Assembly: GCA_009829735.1 (NCBI GenBank)
Contig: CM020620.1
Coordinates: 21,302,020-21,366,019 of the forward strand
Reading direction: 5' to 3'
DNA: 64,000 nucleotides
DNA from: Pyropia yezoensis
Lineage: Eukaryota; Rhodophyta; Bangiophyceae; Bangiales; Bangiaceae
Shown: one piece after another, positions 1 to 11,498 of the stretch
Layout: the number at the start of each line of letters is the position of its first letter
Position numbering within the stretch: position 1 is the stretch's first letter
Position numbers and translations under genes: made by a program
The notes under the pieces: generated by a model
Seen by the model: the letters and a program-made list of their open reading frames with translations, nothing else
The model's database searches: none
What the model was told of the DNA's origin: nothing

Positions 1-3000
1 ACAAGAAATCTCGCAAGGAAGACAAATGCGAAAAAGCAAGCAAATAACCCGAAGGTCAGTATGTCATCAGCCGGGCAAGTCCACCTCTCCGGATGACCAA
101 TCAAGGCACCGGGCGTGTCGCCACTGCCCCGGCCAACCGATGCAGGAATCCTCGGCCAGCACGTGGTTCCACGTAACGCTGCCAGCCGGGTCCCAAGTCA
201 GTCTCCCGGGTTCCAATGGCCCCAAGAGGCCATAACGCCACACTCCCTTCGCAGCCCTCTGCTCAGGTCTTCAAGTAAAATCCTCGACCAGCAGTCACCC
301 GCTCGTCAGAAGGAAGGACCAGGGTACTTCGTACCTGGTCATCTTGATCCTCGCTCGTCTTCACCCCGCCTGGTCCGCCCATATCTCGCCAACCTCGATA
401 TGCGCAGATGTGGGGAATGACCGCCGCGTTCACTTGCAGCTCTCGTGGTGGCGGAATGAGAGAGCCAGCAAGTAGCGGAATGAGAGCGACAGCGACGGGG
501 GAGCGGAGACCAGCTGGCGGTGGCGGCGGAAAGGAAGCGGGCACTACAGCCCGCAGCGGCTGTAGGAGGGGAAGAGGCAGGCTGGAGACACCCGTGCTTC
601 ACATGTGGTCCAGCTTCGCTATCAGCCCCCCATGCCTGCAAGAGGCCACTTTGCAAACTTATGGAATCAAATATTGAATGAGTGATAGATGAGTTCAAAG
701 TCCTCTGGGGGACCTTGTCGTAATCAAACCCTCGTGCCGGAAGATAATTACGCCAGGACTGCGCAGAAGATAATTAAATGATGAGTGAAGGGCAGAACGA
801 TCACGATCACGATAGAACGCGACGAAGCATGCCATCATGAAATTGCTAGAGCTCTGTTTTCTGGATGGAAGAACGAGCGTGACTCACCACACGACGGCCT
901 CGACGACCGAGCGCGCTCCTACGATGCAAGACGGTCTATTCCTGGGCGCGCGTCGTTGGCATGTGGGCGATGTCCACGTTTGGGCGGTGGCCACTTTCCT
1001 TCTGCTCTTGCGAGTCCCTCCATGAGGCTGCGATACAGGGCCGCGGCTGCAGGCGCGGCGGCGCCGGCAGTCTGGCCTAGAAACAGTACTGTAATGGCGC
1101 GGAGCGCTCGGGAGTGCCTGAGGCGGAGACGTGGGGCACCGCACAACAGCGGATAGGGAAGCCCTGAACTAGAGAGTACTATTGAGCGGCACAAGGAGCG
1201 CTTAGAGGACGTCACTCTCTCCCGCACCTTTGCTCAGCAAAACAATTAGATGCGTACACACTGCTAATGTGACCAATTGAATGATGCACTTACTTCATAA
1301 ATTAAAGCCGGATGAAAAAGGTATCGGCTTCTCCAGTTCGTGCAGAAGACTTTGTCGCGACAAAATTCCTGACACGCAAGGAACAGGGCAACTGGGACGG
1401 GTCGCGGCAATGACTCACCGATCAAGGTCTGGACTTTCACGGAACGTTTTGCAGCCATGAACAGTTGCGCGCAGGTTGTACAGCAGGCCTAATTCACAAC
1501 GCCAAAGTGTTCTCCTACTTCGTTGCGAGGGCGAGATGACTACTGCGCTCAGCGGCCGACCCGATGCTTTCAGCCTAATTCCCTTCCCCAAGTCCTTGAC
1601 ATTCCATGAAGAAATCGAGAACGACCACAAAAGCGATACGATCACTGAAGCGGCACATACGGACAATTGGCGGACTAGAATATGTCCCCAAAGCCGTTTC
1701 ACTGTGTTTTAGTTGGTCATGGGTGCGAGTCTTCAATTTCACGTCGTATAAAGAACCATTACAATATCGATACTTGTAAAGATAGCAAATGAGCCGTGTG
1801 ATAAAAGAGCCCAACTTTGTTACGTGTTCGTCGCAAAGACATGTTGAATGCCTCGAAGTGGATCGAAGAGGGCCGTTTTCTGGCAGCTGAGCCAAAAGCG
1901 CGGGGAACATGCGGCCCCATGGCCCCGAGAAGAGACCTCTTCCACATCCCTGACGATTTAGGGCCCATCATCATCGACTTGACAAAGACTGTTGCACCAA
2001 TAGTTGGCATCATTCTGGATCACTACAGTGACAGACGGCCTGAGAGTGTCATGTTTAAATCTGGCAACTCTGCGCTGTGCAGTGCAGGGCAGCGAATTCG
2101 GTTTTATGTTGACGGGGAGCGAGGCTCTTCGGTTACGTATCTCCCCAATCTCACAGTCGATCGTTGTGTCAACTGATCCTCCCCAGTTGGCGTACGCTAA
2201 GTTGGCCCGATAAGTACAGTGCCGCCTCTCTGTGAAAAGTTGGGAATGCAAATTGACCGTGCCCAAATCGCACCGTTTTACTCGGCGCTGCAAGAGCGCG
2301 CAGCGCCCCAACAGCGCCCAAAGCACGAAAAGAGTGTGGGCACGTACAGTGCCACAGCTACGACTCACAGCCCTTCTGCAGTTTGACTTCCAAGCCCGAG
2401 TGCGAGGTGATTGCAGAAGCTGAGCGCCGGCTCGGGTGATGATCGTGCTCTGGTGAGATTCTGTTTCAATTAAGGAAACGTTTTTATCTTGATCGTTGGA
2501 TCAAGTACTGTTACGCGTGAACGACTGCTTACAGATGGATTGGTGGTAGACGGGCACCTTGGACATCTTTCAGGAGTTGCTCAGGATCGCTCTTGGCCCC
2601 GTGTGGAAGGGCCAATCCTAGGCATTCAACTTTGGCATCCCTACGCTTCTTCGGGACGCTTTCATCTTGTTCGGCAGCCTCTTCCCGCCAACGAAAGACC
2701 CCTCGCAGGCTTGTGGTGAGCACCTATTGTTATGATGGCCTCAATGGCTTCTTTCCTGCCGTTAACATACACGATGATGTTTCAGGCTGGTCGTGAGCTC
2801 AAAAGTGTGACAGGATTCGGACGTCACGAAATGAGACCGCCTGCTTTCGAGCCTATTAAGGCCTTGACTCCTGACGCAGTCCTGAGTTGGTTGCTGGTCA
2901 GGGTCCGTGCCAGGAACTTGCGTGACTTCGCCACGGCCAGGCGCAAAGGCCATCCCAGGCTCTTCGCACCGCACAATGCCGAACATGGACTCCGGCGACG

Positions 3001-4355
3001 GCCAAATCCCATTAGATCCTCCCTGATGCACACAGCGATGTGAGCCAGCTGGCAGGGCGTCGACTGACATATCAAGCTTCAATGACTGCTCAGGCCCGAA
3101 CAGAGACGCTCCTGGCACCTTCGTGAGGCAGGAAAACCTAGCCCCCGACGATCGGACGGCGGCGTTAACCAGGTGAAGAAAGCGAAGAAGTTTTCAGTTA
3201 ATCGTATAGTACTTGCCCAGGTCAGATGTAGCTGATTGCGCGCGCGAATCATGTCTATGCTCTATGTGCGGTATAATAAAGAACGATAGTTCGGCCTCAT
3301 TCGAGCAGTATGTGGCCATAACCGAGCCGTGCATAACCGCAGGACTGCACTCACGCTGCAGCGAGCCGTCCGCCCGGGTGGGTAAGGAGCTCGCCGGGGG
3401 GAGCGCAGCAGGTAGCAACCCTCGAGCCGCGGGAGGTACGGGGTGGGATCAACTGGGTGCTGGAGCGGTTGGTAGGGCTGCAGGCGGGGCTGGGGCCGAG
3501 GCAAGAAACAGGACTGTAAATCTCAATCACAATGGGTGGCTGGAGGATTCGGAGAAGAACATAGCGCGGGGCAGATTTAAAGGGCGCTCCGACAGCCGCT
3601 CGGGGGGCAGCGGGAGCAGCTACACACAGATGCAGTATGTGGCTGATATCGTGTAGCGTGAGGTATTCTTCTTCTTTCAGGGTGGGGGAGCAACGCTCTA
3701 TCTTTGCAGTGTTTTCGTTCTTGTACGCTACAGGTCTCTTGTACACAAAGTGGCAGTCTGAGCAAGCAAGCAGCGGCAGACTTGACGTATTCATTGTCTT
3801 CCTACATCTGTCGCGCGCAAAGCAGCCCACGCGTTCTCTAGCGACGGCGGCCACTCTGGAACACGTTCATAGCTCTCATTAAGTCACAAGCGTGGTCCGC
3901 CATGCCCGGCCACGCCGCTAATGGATCGCTGTCGTATCGGGGCCACTAAAAGCTTGCGAACGGAGCTTGCGAAAGTACCTGCAGAGGGGGACGCGGGTGG
4001 GGCTGGGGAGTCTGGGTGATGCCTGAGGAGGCTGGCCTCGTCGGACAGGACGAGCGTCAAGAGGTATATAGAGAGTCGCTGAGCGGTTCTACAAGCAGGA
4101 AATGCACTGAAAACGCGCAAAACAGCAGTGATTGCGCCATTGCCGCCACAAAGACGCCCGACGATAATCACGCGAAGCAGTGGAGATTTGCTCTGGGGTA
4201 ACGCGTTTTACGTTGGCATAGTCTCGGACACACGGCGCCCGCCGCTGATAGCAGCTGAAAACTGTGGTTCATGTGCCAGCCCTGTGTCCCGGACACACGG
4301 TGCGAGCGGCCGATTACTGCCCTCAACTGTGACCCCCGTGTCATCCCCAGGGGTT
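1..4355. other. Stretch with no supportable gene
   Basis: I found no open frame with a recognisable domain, convincing start context or splice structure. Frames are short and overlap on both strands. Composition is mixed, unlike the extremely GC-rich islands later in the window. The stretch is probably degenerate repeat DNA; a short-exon gene cannot be excluded. Confidence 0.5.
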
Positions 4356-4440
4356 GATGCGGAGCTCTCATTGATTAGAAAGGCATCCTGTGAGGCATGA
4401 CATTCGTCAATGACCTCTTCTTCGTACTCTTGTCCGTATC
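4356..4440 (+). repeat. Diverged fragment of the 50.6-kb MITE family
   Basis: This stretch matches the right part of the MITE at 50,993-51,078 in the same order: GGAGCTCTCATTG, then GGCATCCTGTGA, then CTTGTCC. Substitutions are scattered and the terminal GGCCAAAATTGGG is missing. It is an older, truncated copy of the same family. Confidence 0.6.
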
Positions 4441-5865
4441 AAGTAGCCTTCAGAGCTGTGCAGTATGTCGAGTGGAACTCCTCACTTTACCTGGGGTAGA
4501 TCGAGGTGGCCCCCTATGAAGTACCTTACAGTTGTCCCGGATGCTTACGTTCTTTGACGATCTCGGCGGTTTGAGCCAATCAGCGACCGACAATCGCTCG
4601 AATGTGAGGCACCCGGCCTGGCCAACTCATGCGTACCCACCCCTCAGGTGCCCACCACCGTGGCGAGCTGCAGCATTATGACCCCCACGAACCCCACAAC
4701 CACGCCCACATAGGAAACCACAGACAGGCCAGGAAGGAACATGTAAGAGCCCTTGCGTGGTCCACTTGCTTGCCCCGTCAGAGGCGGAGGTTCCAAAGAC
4801 AAAAGCCAGAGGGAGCAAGAACCCAAAGCACTGTTCACTTCACTGGATGGCCCCGGGGAGACCTCGGAGCTTCCGTCAAGAACCATCCCCCCTGGCCCCT
4901 TCAGGGGCCCAGAGCGAGGCCCCCACAGGGCGTCCCCAGCGGGCCCAGTGCCAGGCAGGCACCGGCCGCTCACCGGTCGAACGCCAGCGCGCGTCCCTAC
5001 ACCGGGCTTTGACAGGGGTACCGGGGGTCACCAATCAACCCCCGGTCGCCTTAAGAAAGCGAAAAGCAAGCGAAAACCACCCACACACAAAAGGCAGTCT
5101 TCAGAGAAACACCAATGGGAAAAAGGGGACAGACACGAAAACACGCAATGAAAACAAATATGAAATTCAAGCAAGCGGCCAAGGCTGTCAGTATGCCCCC
5201 AACCCGGGCACGTCCTCCACTCGGGGGGGTGCGTCGACAGTGACTGCTTTGGCGGCAGCCGGATCGTCTGCGAAGGCTCAGACGCCGAATAATTCGGCAG
5301 CCACGCGAGAGCAGGCGGGATGCGCTGATCTCGGACTGTAGGTGGTGGCGTGCGCGTTGAGCGGCGTCATCGCAGCGTGGACGGGTAGGCCGAGCGGGAT
5401 CACCGACGCTTCCGAGGCGGCCCAAGCGACTCTGTTTGGGCGCCAGCTGACTGCCCGTGGAGGGAGTACTAAGGGCCTGAGTGACGTAAGCCTCGGCTTC
5501 CCCGTCACACCCGGGTCCGATCGCGAGAGGCTCAAGCCGTCGGGCGCGGGCTGATGGGACTCCCCGGCAGATATCGCCAGGGCGTCTGCGGCTGTCGCCG
5601 AGCGAGGCGTCCATGGATTTGGCTGAGGTCACTCTCCAGGATGAGACAGGGATTGCAGCGGGAGGGCTTTCTTGGGCTAAGCACTGTCGCTGCTGACAAG
5701 AAAGGCATTCGCGGATCGACGTTGGCTAGGTCTACGGATGCTGCCACGGTGACAAAGCGCCTCTTAAAGGGTATGAAAGCAATGGACCTGGCGCGGTTGC
5801 AAGCTGCGGCGAATAGATCCGCGTTTTGCGTGTGCCGTCGAGATGACCTGCGGGTTCTACGTTTT
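4441..5865. other. Stretch with no supportable gene
   Basis: Several frames of 100-190 codons exist on both strands but overlap each other, and none shows a known domain. The minus frame ending near 4644 finishes in a hydrophobic run (VVVGFVGVIMLQL), but it lacks an upstream ATG in a sensible context. I see nothing I can support. Confidence 0.45.
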
Positions 5866-6781
5866 TCATCCGTGTTGTTCGCAAGCGACGCGGTCAAGGA
5901 CGTCAGGGTCGTTATATGTCTTTTTGCACACGGCCTGCTTGTGATCTGTAAGAACCGGTTCTATGGCCGAACAGTCTTGGCAGCGCGGTGAGAGTTGCAA
6001 AATATGGTAATCAATGATGTCCAGGATCATGGGCACCAACGAAGTGTGTACATGAGCGTTCTCATACACGAGAGCACAATTGCCAGGCTACTACCCCGGG
6101 CACTATCGCATTCATTCTTCGAACAAGGCTGACACGGAAGTGTCTAAGTCACAACCGTTCTGGGCTAGTAGAGCCTCTTCCTCGACCATATCCAAGATGC
6201 CCGCTGCACAGGACACAGCCACAGCAGGCGAGAATCGGGGCCGCGCTCAGGGTCTGTTCGAGGACCTCAAGAGGTTTTCCAACGAGCGCCCATCCGCAGC
6301 GCCGATCCATGGATGGCCACACGATGTTCGTCTCGTTTACCATGACGATGCACCGATCGGGAATCTCACAGGTGAGCCGTCCACACTCCACCCGGGGCGC
6401 CGGGCACGGCTCCAGGGCCAAATGCTCCACGCACTACACCGACGACCCAGCACTTCGCAGCATCGCGCTCAACAACGATGATGAAGCGGGCCGCGCCACC
6501 TGCTGTCCTGGCAGCTCCTCAAGCTTCCAGGAGATCACCTCAATCTCCCACAAGAACTTCTTCGGGTGGGTACGCACGATGCGGTCCAGCGCGGCCAAAT
6601 AACAAGGGTTGAAAGCTGCTGCATCAGCGTGCCGGTTCTGAATAGCATCATCGTTCCACGGAGACCTGTCGCGCTCATACTTGGCTCTCCACTGATGATC
6701 CGCCGTCCGATTGGAACCCGCAATGTCTATGATGGCATCGTAAATAGCGTCCTTGCCGAAAATTACGAATCACTTACCAGG
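5866..6781 (-). pseudogene. Decayed Tc1/mariner-like DDE transposase
   Basis: Read on the minus strand, pieces in several frames line up in order with Tc1/IS630-type transposases. First comes an N-terminal DNA-binding part (RIVRTHPKKFLWEIE, 6.5-6.6 kb). Next is the first catalytic strand, VMVNETNIVW followed by RRCGWALVGKP (6.3 kb), where family members have DET and RRYGWAPRG. Then ALVYENAHVH (6.06 kb) stands where LDN is expected, and SPRCQDCSAIEPV (5.95 kb) where PPYSPDLNPIE is expected. Two catalytic Asp positions therefore read N and E, and only the last Glu survives. There is a stop after the N-terminal part and two adjacent stops at 6088-6093. The gene is inactive. TIRs were not found. 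Family assignment is by motif order; subfamily unknown. Confidence 0.7.
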
Positions 6782-6783
6782 GT

Positions 6784-7443
6784 TCAGCAATAAAAAATAT
6801 GGCAACTAGCGCAGGAAAAAATCAGGCCGTCAAAGTGGATGGGAAAGGGACGGGATCGGTGTGGCATGGAAGGTGGAACATGAAGACGCATGTTCCGTGC
6901 AGCAGAGCGCTGATGTACAGTTGGATGTTCCGAGCCGCTGAACATTAGAAAAGAGAATTGTCTGTGTGTTCCGGCGCACGGCGGAGAGTGCGTCCGGCCG
7001 CTGATAGGCAGCTGTGATGGGACTCCGCTTTCTTTTACACGGTCAATATACACCTTCTGCACCGTGGCCTCCGCAGACACCGTCCTCACAGCACTGGCCA
7101 ACAAGAAGGGATCCCTCCCTGCAATTGGCGCGGATCCAACCGCTTTGACGGGGCTCCCCGCAACAGACGAGAACCCGTCAGATACATACACAGACAGCTG
7201 TGCGGGCGTCGCCCGGCGTGAGGTGCTGGAGCGCTGTTGCGCAGCAGATCCGCGACGAGCGATTGACGGTTGAAGCTTTAATTTTGCGATTTTTCCTGGA
7301 TGGAGCTCCAAGAGCTTTGTTATCTCGAGAGGCGAGCCTGAAGTGACGGCTGAAGAGGAGAGAAGAAACTGCATTTCCCCACGTTCGGCGGGCACTCGAC
7401 GCGACGAAGGAAAGAGCTCCATGAGACAACTTTTTTGAGACAT
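6784..7443 (-). CDS. Uncharacterised 219-aa ORF
   Basis: An ATG-initiated open frame of 219 codons directly upstream (on the minus strand) of the decayed Tc1/mariner-like transposase. It has no recognisable domain, signal peptide or clear membrane segment; the middle is Ser/Ala/Val-rich and the end is Cys/Phe-rich. It could be an upstream part of the same dead element, a host exon, or chance. The only support is its length in a moderately GC-rich area, so treat it as hypothetical. Confidence 0.2.
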   Translation of the reverse strand: MSQKSCLMELFPSSRRVPAERGEMQFLLSSSAVTSGSPLEITKLLELHPGKIAKLKLQPSIARRGSAAQQRSSTSRRATPAQLSVYVSDGFSSVAGSPVKAVGSAPIAGRDPFLLASAVRTVSAEATVQKVYIDRVKESGVPSQLPISGRTHSPPCAGTHRQFSFLMFSGSEHPTVHQRSAARNMRLHVPPSMPHRSRPFPIHFDGLIFSCASCHIFYC

Positions 7444-7843
7444 TCCGCTTCACTTCAGCAAGTAGACACCTCGGCAGCGCATCAGACACAAGGAAAAATC
7501 ATGTCCGACGTCTATTTGCGCAATCGAGTTCGTGTTCGTCTCTCCTTTGAATCACTTCTCACCTGCATTTGAATTGATGTCTTCACGCTCGCCACTGTGC
7601 CACAGCTACTGCTCGAGTGAGTAGAGCCATCTGCGGGACGCCGGCTCACTCACACAGCCGTGGCCGCTGGCCATTGACCAGTGTGCCGCGTGCACCCGTT
7701 TGCCAGGCCCCCCTCTCCATTTCCTACAAGCTGCCTTCGCCGTCGTCCTCGAGCCGATTGCACCCCGCTCCCCTCCAACCCCCCTCCCTCCTTCCGCGGG
7801 ATCATACCGTGGTGTGCTGCCCCCACGCAGTTGCAATGGCAGC

Positions 7844-8116
7844 ATGGCCATTCTTCTGGTTGATGCTCTGGAGCGCCTGCGCGCGCCCTGGGAGCGCAAC
7901 CCCACGCACAGGGAGCTTGCTCATTTGCTTTGCGTGCAGAAGGCAGCCCTGGGCCAGTGCTCTGGCACGACCGAAGAGTCACTGGAGGCCTACCTAGCGA
8001 GGGTGGAGGGGATGCTCCGAGTTGTGGACTCGAATGAAGGAGCCCATTGGGCCGAGATTGTGAGCCTGCTGGTTTCTTCTTCATCGGGGTTCAGAGCCAG
8101 CGCCGTGGGGGGCTGA
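7844..8116 (+). CDS. Hypothetical 90-aa ORF, possible exon
   Basis: Starts at ATG 7844 in a good context (AGCATGGCC), just after a pyrimidine-rich stretch ending in CAG that could be a 3' splice site. The product looks helical (LVDALERLRAPW, ESLEAYLARVEGML). I do not recognise it. A further plausible coding patch in another frame lies just downstream (GELLELAELADLTDL, near 8120-8165), so this may be an exon of a gene cut by the solo LTR at 8411. Chance is not excluded. Confidence 0.25.
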   Translation: MAILLVDALERLRAPWERNPTHRELAHLLCVQKAALGQCSGTTEESLEAYLARVEGMLRVVDSNEGAHWAEIVSLLVSSSSGFRASAVGG

Positions 8117-8410
8117 GATGCGGGTGAGCTCTTGGAGCTCGCGGAGCTGGCCGACCTCACCGATCTTCGTGGGCAGGGAAAACCGGGCTGCGCGCCACGC
8201 TCACGATCTTGTTGGGCGCGTTTGTAGGAAGAGCCCTGAGAGTAACTCTATCTTTCGTGACGCGCACATGACCCCGATTCAATTTTGACGACCTCGTGGT
8301 GCTTACTGCGCCTCACTTTCCGCGCGGCCGGCGCGGCCCCAGAGGCTCTTCCTTCGGCCTGGCGCGTGTTCATCGTGGTCTTCTGGCTGGTAAGGGGTGG
8401 GCGGCGGCGG

Positions 8411-8875
8411 TGCGGCCAAAACTCTTCGCGCACACAGCACCCAAGATTGGCTGGTGTACCAAGGCGGCCTTTCGTGTCGGGGGAACCGAAAGAAGTGCAA
8501 GTCGCACACATGCTATCCCTGTTGTGGGGCAAACCCCCCACTGCGAAACTAGTTGATAGTGTGCGGGCCAACAGTTTATTGGTCGGGGCGGGGAAGCGAG
8601 GCCGAGCCCCGCTACCCCTCCCCTCTTCCCTCCAGGGTCCTCTCAGACTCTCGCCACTCAGAATATCCCAACTCAGAACCTGCCCACCGAGCCACACGAA
8701 AATTCAAGACGATAAAATGCAGCGAACTCTCAAAAGCACGCTGGACTTACAATCAAGCAAAGTTTCCCTTAGGGGAATCCGAGATCAAATGCAAAGAGAG
8801 AAACGGGTCTGACTAGCTGTCTGCGGCCCCTCGTGTGGCGTGCCCCGCCCCCCACGTGGGGCCAGCTCTGCCACA
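8411..8875 (-). mobile_element. Solo LTR related to retrotransposon 2
   Basis: On the minus strand this 465-bp segment starts TGTGGCAG and follows the 468-bp LTR of element 2 along its whole length. Shared blocks include CGTCTTGAATTTTCGTGTGG, TTGCCCCACAACAGGGATAG and GTGTGCGACTTGCACTTCTT. It ends GGCCGCA where the intact LTR has TGCCACA. Flanks are GGCGG on the left and AGCGG on the right, a 4-of-5 target duplication. No internal retroelement sequence adjoins it, so it is most simply a solo LTR left by LTR-LTR recombination, clearly older than element 2. Confidence 0.8.
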
Positions 8876-9194
8876 AGCGGGTCGTCGCGAGAGTTGTGGA
8901 CGTGGCCATGTCCACGTGTGGTAAGTTTCGCACCTCTGTCATGCGCGCTCTCTGTCTCGGCCTGCCTGCTCCCGCGTGGCCTGGGACAGACGAGCGCCAC
9001 CAGATACGCAAAGGCTTATTCGAGCAGACTGGGGGGGAACCTGGTGGGGTAGCAGGGTCTGTACGATTCGCCGTTATAATGCCTTTTCCCACCGGACCCC
9101 AAAAGGGTTGCGGGTAGAGCGGGAAAGATGTGCGTAACGTACAGTGGGGGGACGCATCCACACCCAGAGCCATTTATCCGACAGAAACAACGTG
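8876..9194. other. No gene seen
   Basis: Short region between the solo LTR and the Harbinger relic. Open frames are brief and unrecognisable. It may include eroded upstream parts of the transposase, but no motif supports that. Confidence 0.4.
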
Positions 9195-9535
9195 TCAACA
9201 GTGTGGCGCTTCAACCGCCCGCACACGAAAACGTGGGCAGTTGTGGAGAGTGCGTTCGGGCATCTCAAAGGACGCTGGCACAATTGGCGGTTGATCTACG
9301 CACACGCTGGCCTGTCCGCGTGTTCGCGGAAGAGGCTTGTGTCGCCACACACACTGCTTGGGAGTGGAGGGACGCGGCGTACGATGAAGACCTCGAGGTC
9401 CCCGATGAGCAGCCCGGCTGCAGCCCGATGGCGGGTGCGGTTAGCGACACCTTGCTGTCAGCGGGGCAGGCACGGCGGGCGAGGGATGTGAAAGCACTGG
9501 GGCTCCCGTGGGTGGCTGTGCTGGCAATGGCTTGA
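9195..9535 (+). pseudogene. PIF/Harbinger transposase fragment, frameshifted
   Basis: The plus strand encodes FNRPHTKTWAVVESAFGHLK then GRWHNW, the hallmark C-terminal block of Harbinger (DDE_4) transposases, which normally read like FNRAHSR..VVE.AFG.LKGRWR and carry the last catalytic Glu. After about 9310 the homology continues in another frame as EACVATHTAWEWRDAAYDED, matching the usual AC.VLHN segment. The upstream catalytic parts were not found. It is a truncated, frameshifted relic of the same superfamily as the one at 55.2-55.9 kb. Confidence 0.7.
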
Positions 9536-9888
9536 GTGCGAAGTGGCCGATGCTGACATTGACGATGTACGGGAAGGGTATGTGGGTGCGGGAGGCGGTG
9601 GACGTGAGAGGCTGGGAGGTGATGATCGAAAGATAATCTGTTCTCGTATTGGTCTGGTTGCGTGGGTGCATGAGAAAAACGGATGCTTGGATGGGGCGTT
9701 GTGCGCACACAACCTCTAATTGGTGGCTACGAGGCGTCAGTGCAGTGGCATCGGGCATGGTGGTGTGGGCGTGGGCGAAGAGAAAGACACAATGTTAAAG
9801 TGACTCATCTGCAGACGCCCTCAAAAGACAAAACGCGTATCGGTCGATCCTCTACCAAAGCGACGGGGCTTCGGACGCTGAAAGTGGT

Positions 9889-10230
9889 CTAGTGACCACG
9901 TGTTTTCTCCGCGAAAGCGATCGGATGATTCATCAACGTGAAGCGTTTCTCCCAAGCGCTCGTGTTGGCGGGCCTGTCGGTACCCGCCGCACTGCCGGCC
10001 TCGTCACAGGCCGAGCTGGAGGAGTCCGCAGCCGTCTGGGCCTGCAGGTACTCGTGCAGGACGCTTGCGGCCGACTTCCTCGTGTTGTTCTTCTTGAAGG
10101 CATTTGACAGCTTGGCCTGCGCCTCCGCCTCAAGCTCACCCGCCGTGGGCACGACAGACGGCGCAGTAGCGGGAGGTGGACTGGCGACTGGAGATGCCCC
10201 GCGACCACCGCCGCTCGGAAGGCTGTCCAC
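9889..10230 (-). pseudogene. Possible Harbinger ORF1-like fragment
   Basis: A minus-strand frame of about 113 codons, convergent with the Harbinger relic at 9.2-9.5 kb. It reads GELEAEAQAKLSNAFKKN, then RKSAASVLHEYLQAQ, in a polar, partly helical composition. The first codon at 10,230 is GTG and no in-frame ATG was found, so a 5' part is missing or spliced. A loosely similar pattern (KKPKRE..ARVLRE) occurs in the ORF at 52.4-53.8 kb, which is also convergent with a Harbinger relic. Harbinger elements normally carry a second, DNA-binding ORF, so I suggest this role as inference only. Confidence 0.3.
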
Positions 10231-10907
10231 ATCACTGTCCGCCGCAGCCCCAGCCGCCCCTGGGCTCCCGCCGCCCCGACCGCCCCCGCGCCCTCCCCCA
10301 TCCCCTCAACCCCCCCCGCATTCCCGGGATCGCGCGCCTCTACCGGGACCTTGGCCTCATCTGCGGACTCGCCCCCCTCGGACACCTCCCCCCCATGAAC
10401 TTCAGCCTCCCGCGACGTCCCCTCAACGGCTCCTCCACCAGTCACGTCGCGGTCACGTCAATGGCGATCGGAACGTGTCTCCTTGTTCATCCGTGGCTTG
10501 CTTTAGTCAAAATGGCGTGATGTGTGGACTCACTTGTGGTTGTTGTTAAGTGACTGGCAAGACATGCACTACTGTGCAAAGCGTATGCAGCTCAGAGAAA
10601 GATCAGTTAGTTCTCTATGGACTCCCGGGCTCACCTCATATTTCGTGAGAGGTCCTCAAAAGCTCGACCCACGCACCATAATTACGGCCGCAGCGCGGCC
10701 ACGAAAGCCGCTCTTCTCCCTCATGAACGTTAATTGGCAATGGCCTCACTTGCCCCGCAGAAATGTTAACGCCTCAATTTTGGAGCTGCTCGGTCGCCAT
10801 GCCTTCTCAGCCTTGACTTCAGTGATTGTCAAGCGCACTCAACACAAGTGAACAAGGCCCTTGTGTTTCTCTTTTGTGGAATACGCAATTATCCCCACGG
10901 TCCGTGA
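10231..10907. other. No gene seen
   Basis: A C-rich patch (10.2-10.45 kb) opens long but low-complexity frames. The rest, up to the 5' target site of retrotransposon 1, has no recognisable coding or RNA feature. Confidence 0.4.
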
Positions 10908-10912
10908 CGTAC
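10908..10912. repeat. Target site duplication of element 1 (5')
   Basis: CGTAC immediately before the 5' LTR; AGTAC follows the 3' LTR at 21,418-21,422. Four of five bases match, as expected for an older insertion with 5-bp duplication. Confidence 0.65.
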
Positions 10913-11273
10913 TGTAGCAATATGGTCGGCCGTATTGTGGCCCTAATATTAGGGGGGCTACTTCTAATCCTTGACTTTCAATTTGAGTCCGTACTGGTCA
11001 CGGTATCTATAAGTTACGTATGACCAGAGGGACTTGCATCTTGGGGCGGAGGGTAGTTAGTAGTGTCTCCGAGGGTTTATAACGAGGGGGCCGGCGGCGA
11101 ATCCACCGCCGGCCAAGGTAGAACAACAAACCCCTCCCATTTGGGCTCTCATCTTGGTCCCGTGGCTTGCGCTCCAAGGACAGCAACCTTGGCCTCCCGG
11201 TGACGTTGGTGCCGATCCCCCCTGGCGAGTGTTCCCTGAGAGTGGACGTGCAGCGGATACCTATTGTGCGACA
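10913..11273 (+). repeat. 5' LTR of element 1
   Basis: 361 bp, starting TGTAGCA and ending TGCGACA; the 3' copy ends TGCTACA, a perfect 7-bp inverted terminus with TGTAGCA. It differs from the 3' LTR at three sites: CTTCTAAT/CTTCCAAT, TTATAACG/TTATTACG and the terminal GCGACA/GCTACA. It contains a 14-bp palindrome CCCTAATATTAGGG (10,941-10,954) and a 9-bp-stem hairpin GGCCGGCGG...CCGCCGGCC (11,089-11,114). A TATAA-like TCTATAAG lies between them. Confidence 0.95.
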
Positions 11274-11274
11274 T

Positions 11275-11293
11275 TGGTGGAGCAGCAGGGGAC
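11275..11293 (+). other. Primer binding site of element 1
   Basis: TGGTGGAGCAGCAGGGGAC lies one base after the 5' LTR. It starts with TGG, the complement of a tRNA CCA end. The identical 19-mer follows the 5' LTR of element 2. The implied tRNA acceptor 3' strand would be CTGCTCC; I could not assign the amino acid. Confidence 0.85.
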
Positions 11294-11498
11294 GGGTTGC
11301 CGTCACCCTTGTGGTGACGCCGTCTTTGGCCCTGGCACACGGACAGGGATCCTGTCCTTTTCTTGTACTCGTGGTGCTGCGATCTGTTCGATTGTTTTGA
11401 GTGGTTGCGTTCGACTGCGATCTACGGTTACTCTCCCCCAACTACCCCCTCGCTCTCTTATTCGTGGTGACTGTTACGTCGGTTGACTGATTGTGACT

